A DNA stretch of 64,000 nt, from NCBI GenBank assembly GCA_036679405.1, contig JAVBVZ010000033.1, positions 13,053 through 77,052 of the forward strand, given 5' to 3'. This document shows, piece after piece, positions 41,762 to 51,466 of the stretch (the first letter of the stretch is position 1; every line of letters starts with the position of its first letter). Source of the stretch: JAEYKI01 sp036679405 (GTDB lineage: Bacteria > Bacillota > Clostridia > Christensenellales > Christensenellaceae). The notes under the pieces were generated by a model, which was given only the letters and a program-made list of their open reading frames with translations, did no database searches and was not told where the DNA came from. The position numbers and the translations under genes were made by a program.

Positions 41762-43210
41762 ATGGAAAAAGCGGATATTGGTGTGATCGGTTTGGCAGTC
41801 ATGGGAGAAAACCTGGTGATGAACATGGAGAGCAAAGGTTTTCGTGTGGCCGTTTTTAACCGTACGACCCAAAAAGTCGATCGTTTTATCGCGGGGCGCG
41901 CAAAGGGAAAAAACATCATGGGTGCTTATTATCTGGAAGAGCTGGTCCAGATGCTTAAAAAACCACGTAAAGTGATGCTGATGGTCAAAGCGGGCGGGCC
42001 GGTGGACGCTTTTATAGAACAGTTGATCCCTTTTCTTGAAAAAGGAGATATCATTATAGATGGCGGAAATTCGCATTTTACGGACACGATCCGCAGGACG
42101 AAATATGTCGAAGAAAGGGGGCTTTTATATGTCGGAGCAGGTGTTTCGGGCGGAGAGGAAGGTGCGCTCAGAGGACCGAGTATCATGCCGGGAGGGTCGT
42201 CCGGGGCGTGGCCGTATGTGAAACCCATCCTGCAGTCTATTGCGGCCAAGGTAGGCGGCGAACCCTGTTGCGACTGGGTGGGAGAAAACGGTGCGGGCCA
42301 TTTTGTTAAAATGGTTCATAACGGTATTGAATACGGAGATATGCAGCTTATCAGTGAAGCGTATTTTTTGATGAAAGAAGTCCTCAAGATGGACGCGGCG
42401 GAAATGTCTGGAATTTTTGACGAATGGAACAAAGGTGAGCTTGACAGTTATTTGATCGAAATCACCCGGGATATCCTTGCGTATCACGACCGGGAAGGCG
42501 TATTGGTGCTGGATCGGATACTGGACAGCGCCGGACAGAAAGGAACGGGAAAGTGGACCAGCATGGCCGCCCTGGATGAGAGTGTCCCCCTGACGCTGAT
42601 TGGTGAAGCCGTTTATGCGAGAAGCCTTTCTGCAATAAAAGAGGAGAGAGTGGCCGCTTCTAAAATCCTGAGCGGACCGGATGCTTCTTTTGACGGGGAT
42701 AAAACAACATTCTTGCGTGATATCAAAGACGCGCTGTATGCTTCCAAGATTATTTCCTATGCGCAGGGGTACGCTCTTTTAAGGGCGGCTGCAAAAACCT
42801 ATGGATGGGCGCTTGATTATGGCATGATCGCGTTGCTTTGGCGGGGCGGCTGTATCATACGTTCTGCATTTTTGGGAAAGATCAAAGAGGCGTTCCAAAA
42901 GGCCCCGGACCTTAATAATTTGATGTTGGATCCGTTTTTTAAAACAAAACTGGGCAAAGCACAGGCCGGGTGGCGGCGTACGGTAAGCACTGCCGTTTTA
43001 AACGGGATTCCCATCCCTGCTTTTGCCGCGGCTTTGGCGTATTACGACGGCTACCGCTCTGCGCGTCTGCCCGCAAATCTTTTGCAGGCGCAGCGGGACT
43101 TTTTTGGCGCACATACCTATGAACGTGTTGACCGGCCGCGTGGAGAGTTTTTTCATACAAACTGGACGGGGGAAGGCGGCGCGACGACGGCGCGCACCTA
43201 TGAAGCGTAA
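41762..43210 (+). CDS. gnd: 6-phosphogluconate dehydrogenase (NADP+, decarboxylating)
   Basis: The 482-residue enzyme has the NADP-binding GLAVMGENLVMNM near residue 10, the family signature GVSGGEEGALRGPSIMPGG near 125, and the catalytic KMVHNGIEYGDMQL near 182 with its lysine. It oxidises 6-phosphogluconate to ribulose 5-phosphate and CO2, giving NADPH, which could feed YgfK-type reductions. The length matches the NADP-dependent family. GGAGG lies before the ATG. Confidence 0.95.
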   Translation: MEKADIGVIGLAVMGENLVMNMESKGFRVAVFNRTTQKVDRFIAGRAKGKNIMGAYYLEELVQMLKKPRKVMLMVKAGGPVDAFIEQLIPFLEKGDIIIDGGNSHFTDTIRRTKYVEERGLLYVGAGVSGGEEGALRGPSIMPGGSSGAWPYVKPILQSIAAKVGGEPCCDWVGENGAGHFVKMVHNGIEYGDMQLISEAYFLMKEVLKMDAAEMSGIFDEWNKGELDSYLIEITRDILAYHDREGVLVLDRILDSAGQKGTGKWTSMAALDESVPLTLIGEAVYARSLSAIKEERVAASKILSGPDASFDGDKTTFLRDIKDALYASKIISYAQGYALLRAAAKTYGWALDYGMIALLWRGGCIIRSAFLGKIKEAFQKAPDLNNLMLDPFFKTKLGKAQAGWRRTVSTAVLNGIPIPAFAAALAYYDGYRSARLPANLLQAQRDFFGAHTYERVDRPRGEFFHTNWTGEGGATTARTYEA

Positions 43211-43258
43211 AAACTGATAAACGCATCGCCGGATATCACTGCGGTCGTTCACTGTTTG

Positions 43259-43267
43259 TGGTATAAT
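43259..43267 (+). promoter_or_regulatory. Extended -10 promoter of the VanY-type gene
   Basis: TGGTATAAT is a perfect extended -10 element 25 bases before the ATG; no convincing -35 box is present at 17 bases. Confidence 0.45.
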
Positions 43268-43291
43268 TGAAAAAAAACAAAGGCGGGCCAT

Positions 43292-44341
43292 ATGAAAATT
43301 CGGGAGAAAAAGGCTTATAAGCAGGGCTATCTGTTAAAAGGCGTGCGCCTGGCCGCCGCCATAGTTTTTTCTCTTGTTTTTTTATGTGCGTGCGGTGCCC
43401 GGGAGACAGGCTTGACCGCGGCTGAAATACATCCGGCTTCTTCCGGTGCCTTAAGCCGGACGGAAGCGCAGGGAACAGAGGAGGCCCCGGCCCCGGCACT
43501 GGAAACGCAGGCAGAGCCGGCTGCTTCTACAGCCTCCGCGACGCCCGTTGCCGAATACACGGAAACAGCGGTTTGCATTGCAAACGAATATGTGAATATA
43601 CGCAGCCGGGCGGGAGAAAACGCAGACATTATCGGGCGTCTTCCGGCGGGCGCAACTGCGGGGATACTTGCGGTCAAGGACGGATGGGCGCAGATATCGT
43701 ATAATGGCATTGAAGGCTATGCAAGCATGGAATATTTGGTTTTCCAAAGAAGCCCGGATCAACCGCTTCCCGAAGGCAGTTGGTCTTTGATCCTGGTGAA
43801 TCAGCAAAGCACGCTGCCGGAAGATTTTGACGTGGTGCTGGCTGATTTTGAAGGCGGGCAGGTGGATGCGCGGATCCTTGAAGTTTGTGAAGAGATGTTT
43901 GCGGATGCCATGGAAGACGGAGTGGATTTGCGGCTGGTAGACGCGTACCGCAGCCGCGAGCTGCAAAGCAGCCTTTTTGAAAAGAAGGTGCAGAGTTATC
44001 TGGACAAAGGGTACAGCCGCGCAAAAGCCGAATCGGTGGCGGCAACCATTACGGCGCGGCCTGATACCAGTGAGCATCAGACCGGGCTGGCGCTGGATAT
44101 CGTGACCGGCTCTTATACCAGCCGGGACAGCGGATTTTCAGACACACAGGCTTTTCGGTGGCTTTGTGTCAATGCGGCCAATTACGGATTTATCCTGCGT
44201 TACCCGGAAGGAAAGACAGAGATCACGGGCGTGATTTATGAACCCTGGCATTGGCGTTTTGTCGGTGCGGCTGCCGCAGCCGGGATAAACGGGAGCGGAG
44301 CGTGCCTGGAAGAATATCTGCAGGAAACGGCCCGGGACTAA
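43292..44341 (+). CDS. VanY-family D,D-carboxypeptidase lipoprotein with SH3 domain
   Basis: A 349-residue lipoprotein: signal segment from about 17 with lipobox FLCAC (Cys about 34), an Ala/Glu-rich linker, a bacterial SH3 domain (about 90-150, EYVNIRSRAG), then the D-Ala-D-Ala carboxypeptidase domain with the zinc motifs SEHQTGLALD near 262 and EPWHWRFVG near 313. It trims peptidoglycan stem peptides outside the membrane. No vancomycin-resistance genes surround it, so housekeeping wall remodelling is likely. Confidence 0.9.
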   Translation: MKIREKKAYKQGYLLKGVRLAAAIVFSLVFLCACGARETGLTAAEIHPASSGALSRTEAQGTEEAPAPALETQAEPAASTASATPVAEYTETAVCIANEYVNIRSRAGENADIIGRLPAGATAGILAVKDGWAQISYNGIEGYASMEYLVFQRSPDQPLPEGSWSLILVNQQSTLPEDFDVVLADFEGGQVDARILEVCEEMFADAMEDGVDLRLVDAYRSRELQSSLFEKKVQSYLDKGYSRAKAESVAATITARPDTSEHQTGLALDIVTGSYTSRDSGFSDTQAFRWLCVNAANYGFILRYPEGKTEITGVIYEPWHWRFVGAAAAAGINGSGACLEEYLQETARD

Positions 44342-44366
44342 TATAGTATCATTTCAGGAGAATTAT

Positions 44367-45071
44367 ATGCTGCAACTTGAACATGTGACCAAAAAATATG
44401 GAAAAACAATTGCCAACGATGATATTGGCTTTACGGTGGATAATGGTCAAATCGCCATTCTGATCGGGCCGAACGGTGCCGGAAAAACCACGGCAATAAA
44501 GTGTATCGCCGGTCTGTTGCGCTTTTCGGGCAGTATAAAGCTGGACGGCCTTCCGGCCAAGTCGCTTGAGGCAAAACGGCTTTTAGGGTATATTCCGGAG
44601 ATGCCCGCAGTATATGAATTGTTGACGGTGGAAGAGCATCTGGAATTCATCGGGCGGGCATACCGGATGGAGACAAAAGAGTATTCATCCGCCCTGCTTC
44701 ACCGTTTTGAGCTGTGGGATAAGAGAAAAAAGCTCGGGAAAGAGCTTTCCAAAGGGATGCAGCAAAAACTTTCCATTTGCTGCGCGCTCGCGCACCGGCC
44801 AAAGATCATTGTTTTTGACGAGCCTTTGGTCGGGCTGGACCCGCACGCTATCAAGGAATTGAAGGATATCTTTCGTGAAATGAAGGCGGAAGGCGCGTCC
44901 TTGCTGATCAGTACGCATATGCTGGACAGCGTGGAAGATTATTGGGATACGGCCCATATTATGATGAATGGAAAAATTGCCGCAACCCAGACAAACAGCG
45001 GACTTGTCCGGGACAAGAAATCCTTGGAAGAGTTGTTTTTCAGCATTACGGAAGGCGGGGTGCGTGAATGA
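44367..45071 (+). CDS. ABC transporter ATPase
   Basis: A 234-residue ABC ATPase with Walker A GPNGAGKTT near residue 35, Q-loop, signature LSKGMQQK near 130, Walker B IIVFDEPLVGLD near 148 and the switch His in STHMLD. It pairs with the membrane protein encoded next (4-bp overlap) to form an exporter-type transporter of unknown substrate. AGGAG precedes the ATG. Confidence 0.9.
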   Translation: MLQLEHVTKKYGKTIANDDIGFTVDNGQIAILIGPNGAGKTTAIKCIAGLLRFSGSIKLDGLPAKSLEAKRLLGYIPEMPAVYELLTVEEHLEFIGRAYRMETKEYSSALLHRFELWDKRKKLGKELSKGMQQKLSICCALAHRPKIIVFDEPLVGLDPHAIKELKDIFREMKAEGASLLISTHMLDSVEDYWDTAHIMMNGKIAATQTNSGLVRDKKSLEELFFSITEGGVRE

Positions 45072-46639
45072 TGGGAGGCGCGCTTGCCTATTTGCTGCTT
45101 GCAAGATTTAAAAACCAGCTCGTTGCGTTGGTCAAAAGTCCGGGAAAACTGGCCTATATTGCGGGAATCGTTGCTATTATTGCACTGACCGCCGTTTCGG
45201 CGAACAACAGCGGCGAGACGCAGCTGCGTGATATCAGGGAGCTGACTGCGGGGGTTTTTGTGTTATATGCTTTTGTATTTGTGCTTATTGCAAAAAACGG
45301 TTTTGGGAAAGGCGCGAGCATGTTTCGCATGAACGACGTAAATTTGCTTTTTACTGCGCCTGTAAGCCCGCAAAGGGTTCTTTTTTACGGACTGTTTCAG
45401 CAGCTGGGGACTTCGCTTTTGTTCGGCGTTTTTTTATTGTTTCAGTATGCGTGGCTGCATAACGTTTATGGCGTAGGCTATGACGCGGTGATTGCATTGC
45501 TGGTGGGTTACGGGATTACTGTGTTTTGCGCACAGCTTTCGGCTATGGCCATTTATTCTTTTACCCATTCGGACAAGAGGAAGCAAAGAATGGCGAAAAG
45601 CGTTTTTTACGGTTTGTTCGCCGTCTATGGCGCAGGGCTCGTTATTTATCTGGTGCAGTCCGGCCCGCAGATTTCAGAAGCGTTGCTTGCGGCCGTAAAC
45701 TCCGCGGCCTTCCGGCTTTTTCCGGTAGTCGGGTGGACGGCCGGTATTACGGATGGAGTGATCGCATCCGGCCTTTTCTGGACGCTTATTGGATCTCTAT
45801 TGATTGCGGGGTTTATTGCGGGGCTGGCTGTGCTGATCGTAAAGGCAAAGCCGGATTATTATGAGGATGTGCTTTTTTCTACCGAAAGGACGGAAGAAAC
45901 CCTGCAGGCGAAACGCCAGGGCCGGATGAGCGAGACGGTTACCCGGAAAGTGCGGGCCGGAAAGACGGGGATTGGCCGCGGAATGGGGGCCAGTGCTTTT
46001 TATTATAAACATTTGCTGGAAAACAGGCGTTCCCGTGTTTTTCTTTTAAATCCGCAGATGCTGGTATTTGCTCTGGTTATTATCGTCGTTTCGTATTTCA
46101 TGAGGGATGGCGGGCTCGTGGCCGTATTTATCTTTTCTACGTATATGCTTTTGTTCAGCGTTGCATTTGGGCGCCTGCAAAAAGAGCTTCTAAAACCGTA
46201 TGTTTATCTGGTGCCCGAGCCGCCTTTCAAAAAGTTGATTGCTTGCATACGCGAGGGATTTTCAAGCTATATTCTGGAAGCCGCCATTGTCTTTATTCCG
46301 GTTGGATTCATATTGAAACTTTCGCCGGTGGAAATCTTTCTTTGTGTTGCCGCGCGTTTCAGCTTTGCATTTTTGTTTGTGTCCGCCAATATTGTGGTCG
46401 GACGGGTCTTTGGAACATTGACGTCGAAAGTCTTTACCGTCCTCGCATATTTTGCGGCCATCGTTGTTTTATGTCTGCCGGGTATTATTACCGCAACTTC
46501 ACTTTTGCAGGCAAACGCTTTGATTGTGAACACGAACATAACCATGCTGGTCGCTCTTGTGGCCGTCAATATCCCGGTGGCGCTGGCGGTGCTTTATCTG
46601 AGCAGAAATATGCTGGAATATACTGAATTGAACAATTGA
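45068..46639 (+). CDS. ABC exporter membrane protein
   Basis: A 523-residue integral membrane protein with roughly ten hydrophobic segments and a central cytoplasmic stretch (about 265-330, charged, with ERTEETLQAKRQGR). It resembles the putative ABC exporter membrane proteins that follow a lone ATPase in Bacillota. The ATG overlaps the ATPase stop. The substrate is unknown. It ends at a bidirectional terminator. Confidence 0.8.
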   Translation: MMGGALAYLLLARFKNQLVALVKSPGKLAYIAGIVAIIALTAVSANNSGETQLRDIRELTAGVFVLYAFVFVLIAKNGFGKGASMFRMNDVNLLFTAPVSPQRVLFYGLFQQLGTSLLFGVFLLFQYAWLHNVYGVGYDAVIALLVGYGITVFCAQLSAMAIYSFTHSDKRKQRMAKSVFYGLFAVYGAGLVIYLVQSGPQISEALLAAVNSAAFRLFPVVGWTAGITDGVIASGLFWTLIGSLLIAGFIAGLAVLIVKAKPDYYEDVLFSTERTEETLQAKRQGRMSETVTRKVRAGKTGIGRGMGASAFYYKHLLENRRSRVFLLNPQMLVFALVIIVVSYFMRDGGLVAVFIFSTYMLLFSVAFGRLQKELLKPYVYLVPEPPFKKLIACIREGFSSYILEAAIVFIPVGFILKLSPVEIFLCVAARFSFAFLFVSANIVVGRVFGTLTSKVFTVLAYFAAIVVLCLPGIITATSLLQANALIVNTNITMLVALVAVNIPVALAVLYLSRNMLEYTELNN

Positions 46640-46651
46640 TTTAAGCAAGGC

Positions 46652-46688
46652 AAAAAAGGCAGGCTGCAAAAGCGGCCTGCCTTTTTTT
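46652..46688. terminator. Bidirectional terminator between exporter and acetate transporter
   Basis: AAAAAAGGCAGGC and GCCTGCCTTTTTT pair across a ten-base loop, giving a GC stem flanked by A and T runs on both sides. It serves both convergent genes. Confidence 0.88.
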
Positions 46689-46744
46689 ATGAGGCCCCAA
46701 AAAGCGTTGCTTTCCAGGATATAAATCGTGCTGCAGGATCCGGA

Positions 46745-47326
46745 TTATTTTATAAAAGGGTCCGGATTCGGGAACACCTTTTTTCCAAAGGTCTCGTTTA
46801 CGACGATCGCTGCGGCAAGGTATACGGCCGTGCAGCCTGCCAGCAACATAAAAATGGCCGGAATCATGGGATTCACCGTAAATCCAAGATCCATGAGCGT
46901 AATACAGGGCAAGGCAATATCCAAAAAGAGAATTACAAAAGTGAGCAGTTTGCCCGATTTGAAAAATGCGGGGGTCCAGAGGATGGTCGTCATCGTAAGG
47001 GCAATCCAGACATAGCCGCTGATGCTGGCGTCTACATGTATACCCTCTTTGGCCATGTACCACTCAAAAATCAGCAGCAGGCCGGATACAAGCATAAAAA
47101 AGGCCGAGAAATAAAGGAAGATGTTGCCGCCGGCAGTGTTTTTGTTGTTGAGGTCTATGATTGCGACAAAGATTTGGACAACAAATCCTCCCAAAAGCCA
47201 GAATCCTGCAATGACGCCGGCAGATGAGTCGACGACGCCCGAAAGCATTGCAAAAAATGCAAAAGTGGCGACGGCCAGTGCGACCAGACCCGCAGGAGAG
47301 GGGTTGGACCATTTTTGTTCCGACAT
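46745..47326 (-). CDS. GPR1/FUN34/YaaH-family acetate transporter
   Basis: A 193-residue membrane protein with six hydrophobic segments. The family N-terminus SNPSPAGLVALAVATFAFF (usual NPAPLGL) is present, followed by FWLLGGFVVQI and NTAGGNIFLYFSAFF. Such proteins (SatP) carry acetate or succinate across the membrane. I chose the ATG at 47326 with GGAGG 10 bases upstream, downstream of a consensus promoter at 47363-47392. Confidence 0.88.
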   Translation of the reverse strand: MSEQKWSNPSPAGLVALAVATFAFFAMLSGVVDSSAGVIAGFWLLGGFVVQIFVAIIDLNNKNTAGGNIFLYFSAFFMLVSGLLLIFEWYMAKEGIHVDASISGYVWIALTMTTILWTPAFFKSGKLLTFVILFLDIALPCITLMDLGFTVNPMIPAIFMLLAGCTAVYLAAAIVVNETFGKKVFPNPDPFIK

Positions 47327-47362
47327 ATAAGAGATACCTCCAAAAAAATAAATTCGATAACC

Positions 47363-47392
47363 ATTATAAAGAAAGCGTAAGGAGCATGTCAA
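47363..47392 (-). promoter_or_regulatory. Consensus promoter of the acetate transporter gene
   Basis: Reading leftward, perfect TTGACA (47392-47387) and perfect TATAAT (47368-47363) are 18 bases apart, with a predicted start about 30 bases before the ATG. Confidence 0.8.
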
Positions 47393-47463
47393 TCGGTTTC
47401 TTGTTTCGTGACAAGAAAAAAAACGCCGGCAGTGTCCGCCGGTAAAAAATAAACCCCTTGCCC

Positions 47464-47492
47464 TTGACAACCATGATGTTTGAAATAATAAT
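47464..47492 (+). promoter_or_regulatory. Promoter of the carboxylesterase gene
   Basis: TTGACA (47464-47469) is followed after 16-17 bases by TAATAAT. The leader contains a hairpin at 47507-47534 (AAACGGAATT/AATTCCGTTT, loop of eight). Confidence 0.6.
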
Positions 47493-47590
47493 AATTTATA
47501 GAAAAAAAACGGAATTTCGTGAGGAATTCCGTTTCAAAACACATTCTCAAAAAGAGCCGGGACATATCCGGCCGAAGGGAGGGTGTCTTG

Positions 47591-49072
47591 GTGGACCATG
47601 AAGTCGTTTATACAAACAACGGTGCGGTGCGCGGTAAAAAAGAACGCGACATTTATGCCTGGCTGGGAATCCCCTATGCCAAGCCGCCTGTGGCCGAAAG
47701 GCGTTTTAAAGCTGCGCAGCCGGCTGCCTGCTGGGACGGCGTTCGGGATACGCGTGCTTACGGTCCTATCTGTTTTCAGGACCGCAAGAAAAAAGAAGTC
47801 TCTGAAGATTGCCTGACGCTCAATATTTGGTCGCCTTCTCCGGACGGCCGTAAACGGGCGGTTATGTTTTTTATACACGGAGGTTCGTTCTGCAGCGGAG
47901 CGGGCAGTGAAAGAGACATCCACGGTGCGGATCTTTCAGCTTTTGGCGACGTAGTCGTGGTGACCGTCAATTATCGGCTGGGTGTACTCGGATTTATGGA
48001 TTTTTCCTTCTTAGGGGAGGAGTTTTTTCCAAATTGCGGACTGACCGATGTAGTTGAGGCGCTCAGATGGGTGCACGGTAACATTGCGGCGTTTGGCGGT
48101 GATCCTGAAAACATCACTGCTTTTGGGCAGTCGGCCGGCGCGATTATTGCTTCCGTGCTTCCGGTAATGCCCTCCGTAAGTCCGTATATCTCCAAAGTGA
48201 TCATGATGAGCGGTGATCCTACTATCCCGTATACGGCGGAGAGGAGCCGGGAGATCGCCCGGGGATTTCTTGAATTTATGAACATCCGCGATCCGGGCAA
48301 GCTGCTTTTGATGCCGGCGGAAAAGCTGACTGCACGGCAGATGGAATTTGCAAAATGGTGCCGTCTGGGCGCAGGGACATTCATGCTTGAGATCGACGGC
48401 GCGCTGGTGCCGGAGTACCCGATTCCAGCTGTTTTGAAGAACGGAGCCAAAGATATCCCCATTCTGATCGGAACGACACGCGAAGAGATGTCTTTTCTTC
48501 TTGTTAAGCCTTTGCGCAGCATACTGGATCTGGGCAATGTTATGGAAATGATGGCGGAAGAGGAAACGCCTGAAACCCGTGCGCTTATTGAGGCGGCGTA
48601 CCATCCGTGCGGAAAAAGAGGATCAATGTGGATGCTCTCCGATATTATTTTCAGGGTGGGAAGCACGTGGTATGCAGAGGCGTACAGCATGCGCGGCAAT
48701 GCGTGGATGTACCGCTTTGATTATGAAACGCTTGCTATGAAATTCAGCCGCCTGCACGCGTTCCATTCCTGTGATATTCCTTTTGTTTTCGGAAATTACC
48801 GTGCGGGATTCGGACGATGGATGTTCCTTTTTTCTCCGCTGAAGGGCGTGGAGCGTCGTGTATCCGCAGAGATAAGAAGAGATTTTTTGACATTTGCAAA
48901 GACGGGGACGCTTCCCTGGGAGCCTTGCCACGGAGACCATACGCCCGGAAAATGCTATAACAAAAAATCTTCCGTTGTTCATATGATTGAGCCGGATATC
49001 AAAAAACAGTATAACCGGTCTGATTACCGCCGGCGCAGTTTCGAAGGGTGCGGCGATATTCTCGCGGACTGA
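47591..49072 (+). CDS. Type-B carboxylesterase
   Basis: The 493-residue enzyme has the family features GIPYAKPP near residue 30, SEDCLTLNIWSP near 74, the nucleophile FGQSAGA near 180 and a catalytic His in FHSCDIPFVFG near 396. It hydrolyses carboxylic esters; no signal peptide is seen. I chose GTG at 47591, seven bases after GGGAGGG, rather than TTG at 47588 or GTG at 47519, which falls in the loop of a leader hairpin. It is a single-gene unit ending at a terminator. Confidence 0.85.
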   Translation: MDHEVVYTNNGAVRGKKERDIYAWLGIPYAKPPVAERRFKAAQPAACWDGVRDTRAYGPICFQDRKKKEVSEDCLTLNIWSPSPDGRKRAVMFFIHGGSFCSGAGSERDIHGADLSAFGDVVVVTVNYRLGVLGFMDFSFLGEEFFPNCGLTDVVEALRWVHGNIAAFGGDPENITAFGQSAGAIIASVLPVMPSVSPYISKVIMMSGDPTIPYTAERSREIARGFLEFMNIRDPGKLLLMPAEKLTARQMEFAKWCRLGAGTFMLEIDGALVPEYPIPAVLKNGAKDIPILIGTTREEMSFLLVKPLRSILDLGNVMEMMAEEETPETRALIEAAYHPCGKRGSMWMLSDIIFRVGSTWYAEAYSMRGNAWMYRFDYETLAMKFSRLHAFHSCDIPFVFGNYRAGFGRWMFLFSPLKGVERRVSAEIRRDFLTFAKTGTLPWEPCHGDHTPGKCYNKKSSVVHMIEPDIKKQYNRSDYRRRSFEGCGDILAD

Positions 49073-49083
49073 AAAGCGCAAGC

Positions 49084-49117
49084 AAAAAAGCAGGGTGCGG
49101 ACGCAGCCTGCTTTTTT
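49084..49117. terminator. Bidirectional terminator between carboxylesterase and solute-binding protein
   Basis: AAAAAAGCAGG and CCTGCTTTTTT pair around a twelve-base loop, giving A and T runs on both sides. It serves the convergent carboxylesterase gene and the leftward signalling operon. Confidence 0.88.
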
Positions 49118-49144
49118 AAATAAAATGGGATCGCCCCGGAGGTG

Positions 49145-50452
49145 CTATTCGGGCGGATGAAGCAATGCGGTAACCTGGTCTGCAACCGTTTCCAACCCTG
49201 CCCTGACGTCAATATTCCCCTGCATGATTTGCTGAAGTGTTGGGTAAAAAATATCAGATGCCGGGATCCATTGTGCAATAAGCGGAGGGGTGAAAGAATC
49301 TTCAGAAAACTGAAGTTTTGCAAGCTCCAGGCGTTTTTTTTGAAATTCGTCGCCCGAGTTGTTGGCGTCTTCAATGATTTTGTTCCAAACCGAAGTGCGT
49401 GCCGGAAGGTAACCTACTTTTGTCTCCAGAAGAGCGTTGTCCTCATTGGTCAAAAATTTTATGAGCTGCGCCGCTTCTTCTTTATGGGCGGAGGCTCTGG
49501 TAATGGAAAACCCGTGTACGCCCGTCCAGCCGCTGTGCAGGTCGCCCGAACCTAAAGGACCGCGGGCAATATCAAATTTATCGGCTACCAAAGAGGTATC
49601 CGCATCCATTAAAAACGGGTGATAGCTGTACCATTCAAGATACATTGCGATCTCTCCGTTGGCAAATTTTTTGGCTACGTCATCCCATAGATAATCAAAC
49701 ATATCGGGAGGCATGCTGCCCGACTGATACAAGTTTTTGAACATCTGGGCCGTTTCAATGCCGGCAGGACTGTCCAGCGCCGCTACCGAATTATCGGTGA
49801 TGAATTCCCCGCCGTTGGCGACCAGGATTTCATTAAAGCGGCCGGTGAGCGCTTCTTCTTTGCCTGCAAAAGCCGTGCCGTAAATGCCGGGAAGCTGTCC
49901 GAAAAAGGTGGCGACCTGTTCAAATTCATCCCAGGTCTGGGGAACGGTAAGCTCCCGGCCGTATTCTTCTTTGAATTTTGCCTGATTCTCCGGGTCTGAA
50001 AACAGGTCCGTACGGTAAATAAGCGAACTGATGTCCGCATGGCGCGGGATCATATAAATATTCCCGTTTTTTTTGACACTGTTCAAAAGGCGGGGGATGA
50101 AATCGGCCAGTTCGTCGCTGGTGAAGTAGTCGTTGAGCGGCTCCAGATAATCTGTGTACTGGCTGTAAAAGCTTGAATGATCGGATATAACGTCGTAATC
50201 TACCGTTCCTGCTTCAAAGTCTTTCTTCAACTTTTTATCCAGTTCGAAATGGTTGTCCATATAGATGATTTCGACGTCGATCCCCGTTTGCGCCTCGAAT
50301 TTTGGGATCTCGTCGTAAAGGCGTTCATAATCACCGTAGCCAATCAGCGCGCACCGCAGCGTTATGCCTGTACTGGGTGCGTTTTGAGGGGAGCAGGCCG
50401 TTATAAGCAGGCACAGAAAGGCCGCTAAAATCAGGGATAATATTTTTTTCAT
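49145..50452 (-). CDS. ABC-type extracellular solute-binding lipoprotein (family 1)
   Basis: A 435-residue lipoprotein with a signal peptide and lipobox LITAC (Cys about 20), then a family 1 sugar-type binding fold: YGDYERLYDEIPKFEAQTGIDVEIIY near 40 and ANGEIAMYLEWYS near 261. No permease or ATPase gene is next to it; it ends the leftward operon with a response regulator, kinase and second binding protein. It may be a ligand-capture subunit for the kinase, or partner a transporter elsewhere. AAGG-rich sequence precedes the ATG. Confidence 0.87.
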   Translation of the reverse strand: MKKILSLILAAFLCLLITACSPQNAPSTGITLRCALIGYGDYERLYDEIPKFEAQTGIDVEIIYMDNHFELDKKLKKDFEAGTVDYDVISDHSSFYSQYTDYLEPLNDYFTSDELADFIPRLLNSVKKNGNIYMIPRHADISSLIYRTDLFSDPENQAKFKEEYGRELTVPQTWDEFEQVATFFGQLPGIYGTAFAGKEEALTGRFNEILVANGGEFITDNSVAALDSPAGIETAQMFKNLYQSGSMPPDMFDYLWDDVAKKFANGEIAMYLEWYSYHPFLMDADTSLVADKFDIARGPLGSGDLHSGWTGVHGFSITRASAHKEEAAQLIKFLTNEDNALLETKVGYLPARTSVWNKIIEDANNSGDEFQKKRLELAKLQFSEDSFTPPLIAQWIPASDIFYPTLQQIMQGNIDVRAGLETVADQVTALLHPPE

Positions 50453-50473
50453 AAGATACCACCTTTATAAGGA

Positions 50474-51466
50474 TCATGTAGAATTTTTTTTGGAGGCAAG
50501 GTATTGATTAATGTTATGTATATTTAAAAGCCCCTGGTAACAATCAACATTGTCGTTTGTAATACTTCCATTCAAAATTTCAAGAGAGGTCTTATAAACC
50601 GTCTTGGCAAATATTTCTTTTTCACGGTATACGACCGCGTCCAGGCTTCCTTCCAGCAGCTTGGCAATCATTTTTTCATCCCGGCTGACCACCAGACTGT
50701 TGCCGGTGTATTCGTTGGCCTGCAGATATTGCAGGATAGAAGAGGTGTTCACCGGATCAAGCAGAATGATCATCTGGTCCTCCAATAATCTGGGCATTAT
50801 GGCCCGGATGTTTTTTATTTCAATACTGTTGGTGAAATAAGAACTAATATTAAGGGCGGTCCCGTTGGCTGAGGAAACCTTTTCAAGTTCCGAGACCGTG
50901 CTCTGGTATAAAAAGTCGCCTTTTTCCGTTCCTATGACACTGATATTTGAATCCGGGTATATGGTCGCAAAAACATGCTGTGCAATCAGTTGGGCACAGT
51001 ATGCATCTGAAAAACTTATTCGTACACCCTGTTCCGGTTGGGTCTGCATATTGAGATATATGGTGGGAATTCCGGCCTGGCTTATTTTGTCTGCAAGCGT
51101 GTGCGTATTGATGGGATTGATAATCAGCAAATCGGTTGTGGCCGGGTTCAGACTTTCAAGATGGTTGATCTGCATGGGGAAAAGTCCGTTGGAATCCAGG
51201 ATATTGAAATCGAGATTACTGTTTTCCTGAAAATAATTTTTGATCAACATGACCTGGCCGTATTCATCCGGTTTGGACAGATCATTTGAAATATACACGA
51301 TGTTTTTTTGCGTTTCCTCTTGTGCCTGTGACGCGGAAGCGCCGTCCGCCGGCTGGCTTAATGGACGGCTTGCCTGCTGAACAAATACGACAAGAATAAT
51401 CAGCAGGGAAAGGAGTATTCCGGTCAGGATGATTGCGGCAAATAATTTTGGTTTTTTAATCTTCAT
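50474..51466 (-). CDS. Membrane-anchored periplasmic sugar-binding-domain protein
   Basis: A 330-residue protein with one N-terminal transmembrane segment (about 9-30) and no lipobox Cys, then a ribose-binding-type (Peripla_BP_4) fold: NIVYISNDLSKPDEYGQVM near 54, TTDLLIINPINTHTLADKI near 107, GIPTIYLNM near 128 and VVYREKEIFAKTVY near 291. Such anchored binding proteins beside YesM-type kinases often sense a sugar for the kinase. I chose the ATG at 51466 with GGAG seven bases upstream; this start lies inside the end of the kinase gene (11-bp overlap). Confidence 0.82.
   Translation of the reverse strand: MKIKKPKLFAAIILTGILLSLLIILVVFVQQASRPLSQPADGASASQAQEETQKNIVYISNDLSKPDEYGQVMLIKNYFQENSNLDFNILDSNGLFPMQINHLESLNPATTDLLIINPINTHTLADKISQAGIPTIYLNMQTQPEQGVRISFSDAYCAQLIAQHVFATIYPDSNISVIGTEKGDFLYQSTVSELEKVSSANGTALNISSYFTNSIEIKNIRAIMPRLLEDQMIILLDPVNTSSILQYLQANEYTGNSLVVSRDEKMIAKLLEGSLDAVVYREKEIFAKTVYKTSLEILNGSITNDNVDCYQGLLNIHNINQYLASKKNST

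Noticed and set aside
43292..44341. Vancomycin resistance locus
   Set aside because: Only a VanY-type domain is present, without vanHAX or vanRS; this is common cell-wall maintenance.
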